Assembly (NCBI RefSeq): GCF_023823125.1
Contig: NZ_CP090949.1
Location: 2,938,001 to 3,002,000, forward strand
Reading direction: 5' to 3'
DNA length: 64,000 nt
Source: Erythrobacter aurantius
Lineage (GTDB): Bacteria; Pseudomonadota; Alphaproteobacteria; Sphingomonadales; Sphingomonadaceae
Shown here: piece after piece, positions 62,231-64,000 of the stretch
Layout: the number at the start of each line of letters is the position of its first letter
Position numbering within the stretch: position 1 is the first letter of the stretch
Program-made: the position numbers and the translations under genes
Notes under the pieces: generated by a model
Database searches by the model: none
Seen by the model: the letters and a program-made list of their open reading frames with translations, nothing else
Told to the model about the DNA's origin: nothing

Positions 62231-63265
62231 CTACGGTCGCGGTTCTCCCAGCGCCTCGAGCACGTCGGCCCATGACACCAGTTTGAAGTTCTGGGCATAG
62301 GGTGGGTTGATGCCGTCTTGCGCGATGAACAGGCCCCCCGGATAGTCCGGGCCGAAATCGCGATTGTCGAGTTCGATCCCGTCAGTTTCCTCGGTCGCGC
62401 CGAACATTCCGGCGGCGATGCGGAAGCGGCCCACCGGCTCATGGCCGGGCAGGCGATAGACGGCATAGGCATTGTCGCCCTGCGATGACGCGACGAGATA
62501 GCCGCCGTCCTCGCCTTCGGGTGCGATGGCCAGACCTTCCAGATCGGCCACCAGCATCCTGTTGTCGATCGGGGCGACCATGCGCTTTTCGCCCGAAGTC
62601 ATGTCGATCGCCCACAGTCCGGCGACTTCCTCGCCGATGTAGAGCGTGCCGGTGCGCGGATCGGCGATGCAGCCTTCGGGTTGGGTCGCGACCGTTGCCA
62701 GCGTGCCGGTGACAGGCGCGAAGCCTGCGACCGATGGCGTCAGGACCGTGCGGTAGATACGTCCGTTCTTGGGCGCGCTGAACACCACCACTTCGTCCGA
62801 TCCCGCCGGCTTGGCGATGCAGATGCCATAGCCTTCGCCCGGCCCCACCGCGATCCGGCCCGCAGGCGCGAGCGCCCCCGTCGCCGGATCGAGCATGGCA
62901 AGGAACAGGTGCGCGGTGGCGAGATCGGCCCGGTCGCTCGCGATGACGAGAATGCGCCCGCCTTCGATTTCCACCAGATCGACATTGTTCATCCCCGGCG
63001 CGGCGAGGAAGGAGCGTTCCTCGCCCGCAAGGTTGTAGACATACAGGCCGCCCTTCTTGTCGGTGCCGACGATCAGGCTTTTCGACGGGTCCGCCGGATT
63101 GCGCCAGATCGCCGGATCGTCCGCCGCATCCTCATTGGCCGTTCCGACCGGAGGAGTTTGCGCGACGGCGGTGACGGTGACAGCGGGATCACCGCTCGGG
63201 ATCGTTGCGCAAGCGGCAGCAATCCCGAGCGAGATCAGAGCGAAGCCGTGAAACGGTCTGAGCAT
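62231..63265 (-). CDS. phy: Beta-propeller 3-phytase lipoprotein
   Basis: A ~345-residue secreted phytase of the beta-propeller class, which releases phosphate from inositol phosphates using calcium. The signal and lipobox (IAAAC) precede the propeller. Typical segments are NEDAADDPAIW, VGTDKKGGLYVYNL, QPEGCIADP and VADLEGLAIA, with many Asp and Glu for calcium. The ATG at 63265 has GAGGA at 8 nt; ATGs at 63274 and a longer frame are possible. It is downstream of a TonB-dependent receptor on the same strand, the usual pairing for phytate-associated phosphate uptake. Confidence 0.88.
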   Translation of the reverse strand: MLRPFHGFALISLGIAAACATIPSGDPAVTVTAVAQTPPVGTANEDAADDPAIWRNPADPSKSLIVGTDKKGGLYVYNLAGEERSFLAAPGMNNVDLVEIEGGRILVIASDRADLATAHLFLAMLDPATGALAPAGRIAVGPGEGYGICIAKPAGSDEVVVFSAPKNGRIYRTVLTPSVAGFAPVTGTLATVATQPEGCIADPRTGTLYIGEEVAGLWAIDMTSGEKRMVAPIDNRMLVADLEGLAIAPEGEDGGYLVASSQGDNAYAVYRLPGHEPVGRFRIAAGMFGATEETDGIELDNRDFGPDYPGGLFIAQDGINPPYAQNFKLVSWADVLEALGEPRP

Positions 63266-63276
63266 TGCATCCATCC

Positions 63277-64000
63277 TCAGAAGGTCAGGCGGACGCCGCC
63301 CTTCATCGTCCAGTTGTATTCCTCGAATTGATAGAGGTTCTGCCGGTTGCCCAGATTGTTGAAGGCAAAATACTTGGCGTTGTTGATGTTGATCCACTCG
63401 TAGAACAGGCGGATGTTGTCCGTCAGTTCGAACCGGGCGCTGAAATCGAGCTGGAAGTGATCGTCAACGAATCGATCGAGCGTCGCGTCATTGTTGATTT
63501 CATCCAGATAGCCGTCGCGATATGTCCCTGCGAAACGCAGGCTGAGCGGCCCCTGCTCATATCCGAGCACCCCGTTGAAAGTGTGCTTGGACGATGCCGG
63601 CAGGGCGATGTCCCGATAGTTGACCGGATCGAGCAGGTTCGCAAGGCTGCCATCCGGCACCGAACCTTCGGCGTCGGTATAAGTGTAATTGGCCTGCACC
63701 AACAGCCCCGGCAGGAAGTCGAAAGTCTGCGAATAGCTCAGTTCGACGCCCCAGACCGTGGCGCTGTCGCCGTTGATCGGGATCACGGCTTCGTCGAATG
63801 CGGTGCCGTTGAAGGTTCCGGGCGTGTCGACTTCGACATCGACGATGAAGTTGTCGATGTCCTTGTAGAAGAAGCCAGCCGAAATGCCGCCGTTGCTTGA
63901 CATGTAGTATTCGACCGAAGCGTCAAAGTTCCACGCCTTGAACGGCACCAGCGCCGGGTTGCCGAATTCGCCCGAGACTTCATCGTCGTCGTTCACTTCG
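63277..64000 (-). CDS. TonB-dependent receptor, C-terminal part (truncated by window end)
   Basis: The last ~240 residues of a TonB-dependent outer-membrane receptor; the gene continues past base 64000. Long alternating strands and aromatic turns are present (LRFAGTYRDGYLDEI, NIRLFYEWINI, GGVRLTF at the end), with a terminal Phe as expected for barrel insertion. The phytase next door suggests import of a phosphorylated inositol or related compound, but the substrate is not readable here. Confidence 0.85.
   Translation of the reverse strand, partial: EVNDDDEVSGEFGNPALVPFKAWNFDASVEYYMSSNGGISAGFFYKDIDNFIVDVEVDTPGTFNGTAFDEAVIPINGDSATVWGVELSYSQTFDFLPGLLVQANYTYTDAEGSVPDGSLANLLDPVNYRDIALPASSKHTFNGVLGYEQGPLSLRFAGTYRDGYLDEINNDATLDRFVDDHFQLDFSARFELTDNIRLFYEWININNAKYFAFNNLGNRQNLYQFEEYNWTMKGGVRLTF

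Overview
The window is about 64 kb of GC-rich, densely packed bacterial chromosome. Gene content (cbb3 oxidase operon, FixK-type boxes, TonB receptor, DcaP-type porin, Tat-exported enzymes, CrbS/CrbR-Acs block) suggests an aerobic to microaerobic heterotrophic alphaproteobacterium, probably Sphingomonadales/Erythrobacteraceae. That placement is an inference from gene content, not a measured phylogeny. I saw no tRNA, rRNA, CRISPR array, insertion sequence or integrase.

1-8.7 kb is an acetate block: the tail of an ActP-like acetate symporter, a CrbS-type symporter-sensor kinase, a convergently overlapping CrbR-type regulator, acetyl-CoA synthetase, a DcaP-like porin and OmpW. 8.8-19.2 kb is the low-oxygen block: a FixK-like regulator under two perfect TTGAT-N4-ATCAA boxes, the operon ccoNOQP-GHIS plus a small Cys/His-rich protein, and hemN. 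Further boxes of this type precede ccoN and hemN. 19.2-24 kb, on the minus strand, holds a two-subunit molybdenum hydroxylase, a cytochrome c lipoprotein, XdhC and a MocA-like cytidylyltransferase. CsaA and NADP-type glutamate dehydrogenase follow.

26-49.3 kb is the most unusual part. A rightward operon encodes (1) a flavoprotein carrying two intact cyclic-nucleotide-binding domains and four [4Fe-4S] clusters, (2) a di-heme cytochrome b with two H-x13-H helices, (3) a membrane protein joining a cytosolic FHA domain to a periplasmic decaheme cytochrome c, and (4) a CpdA-like cAMP phosphodiesterase. Facing it is a leftward four-gene operon: a c554-like pentaheme cytochrome, a tandem HbpS/GlcG lipoprotein, a large outer-membrane beta-barrel, and a 1432-residue decaheme/LVIVD-propeller protein. 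To the right lie a TauE-like permease, a Tat-exported aminotransferase, an NHL-propeller protein, a coiled-coil protein and a GAF-GAF-PAS adenylate cyclase. My reading is a trans-envelope multiheme electron conduit whose cytoplasmic entry or exit module is gated by cAMP, with its own cyclase and phosphodiesterase. I know of no described system with this combination.

49.4-64 kb holds an acyl-CoA dehydrogenase pair, a LysR regulator with a divergent DabB-DabA inorganic-carbon pump, gamma-glutamyltransferase, an M1 metallopeptidase with a DUF6702-like partner, a 7-copy ~21-bp-phased GTGTCRC repeat array, a beta-propeller phytase, and the end of a TonB-dependent receptor.
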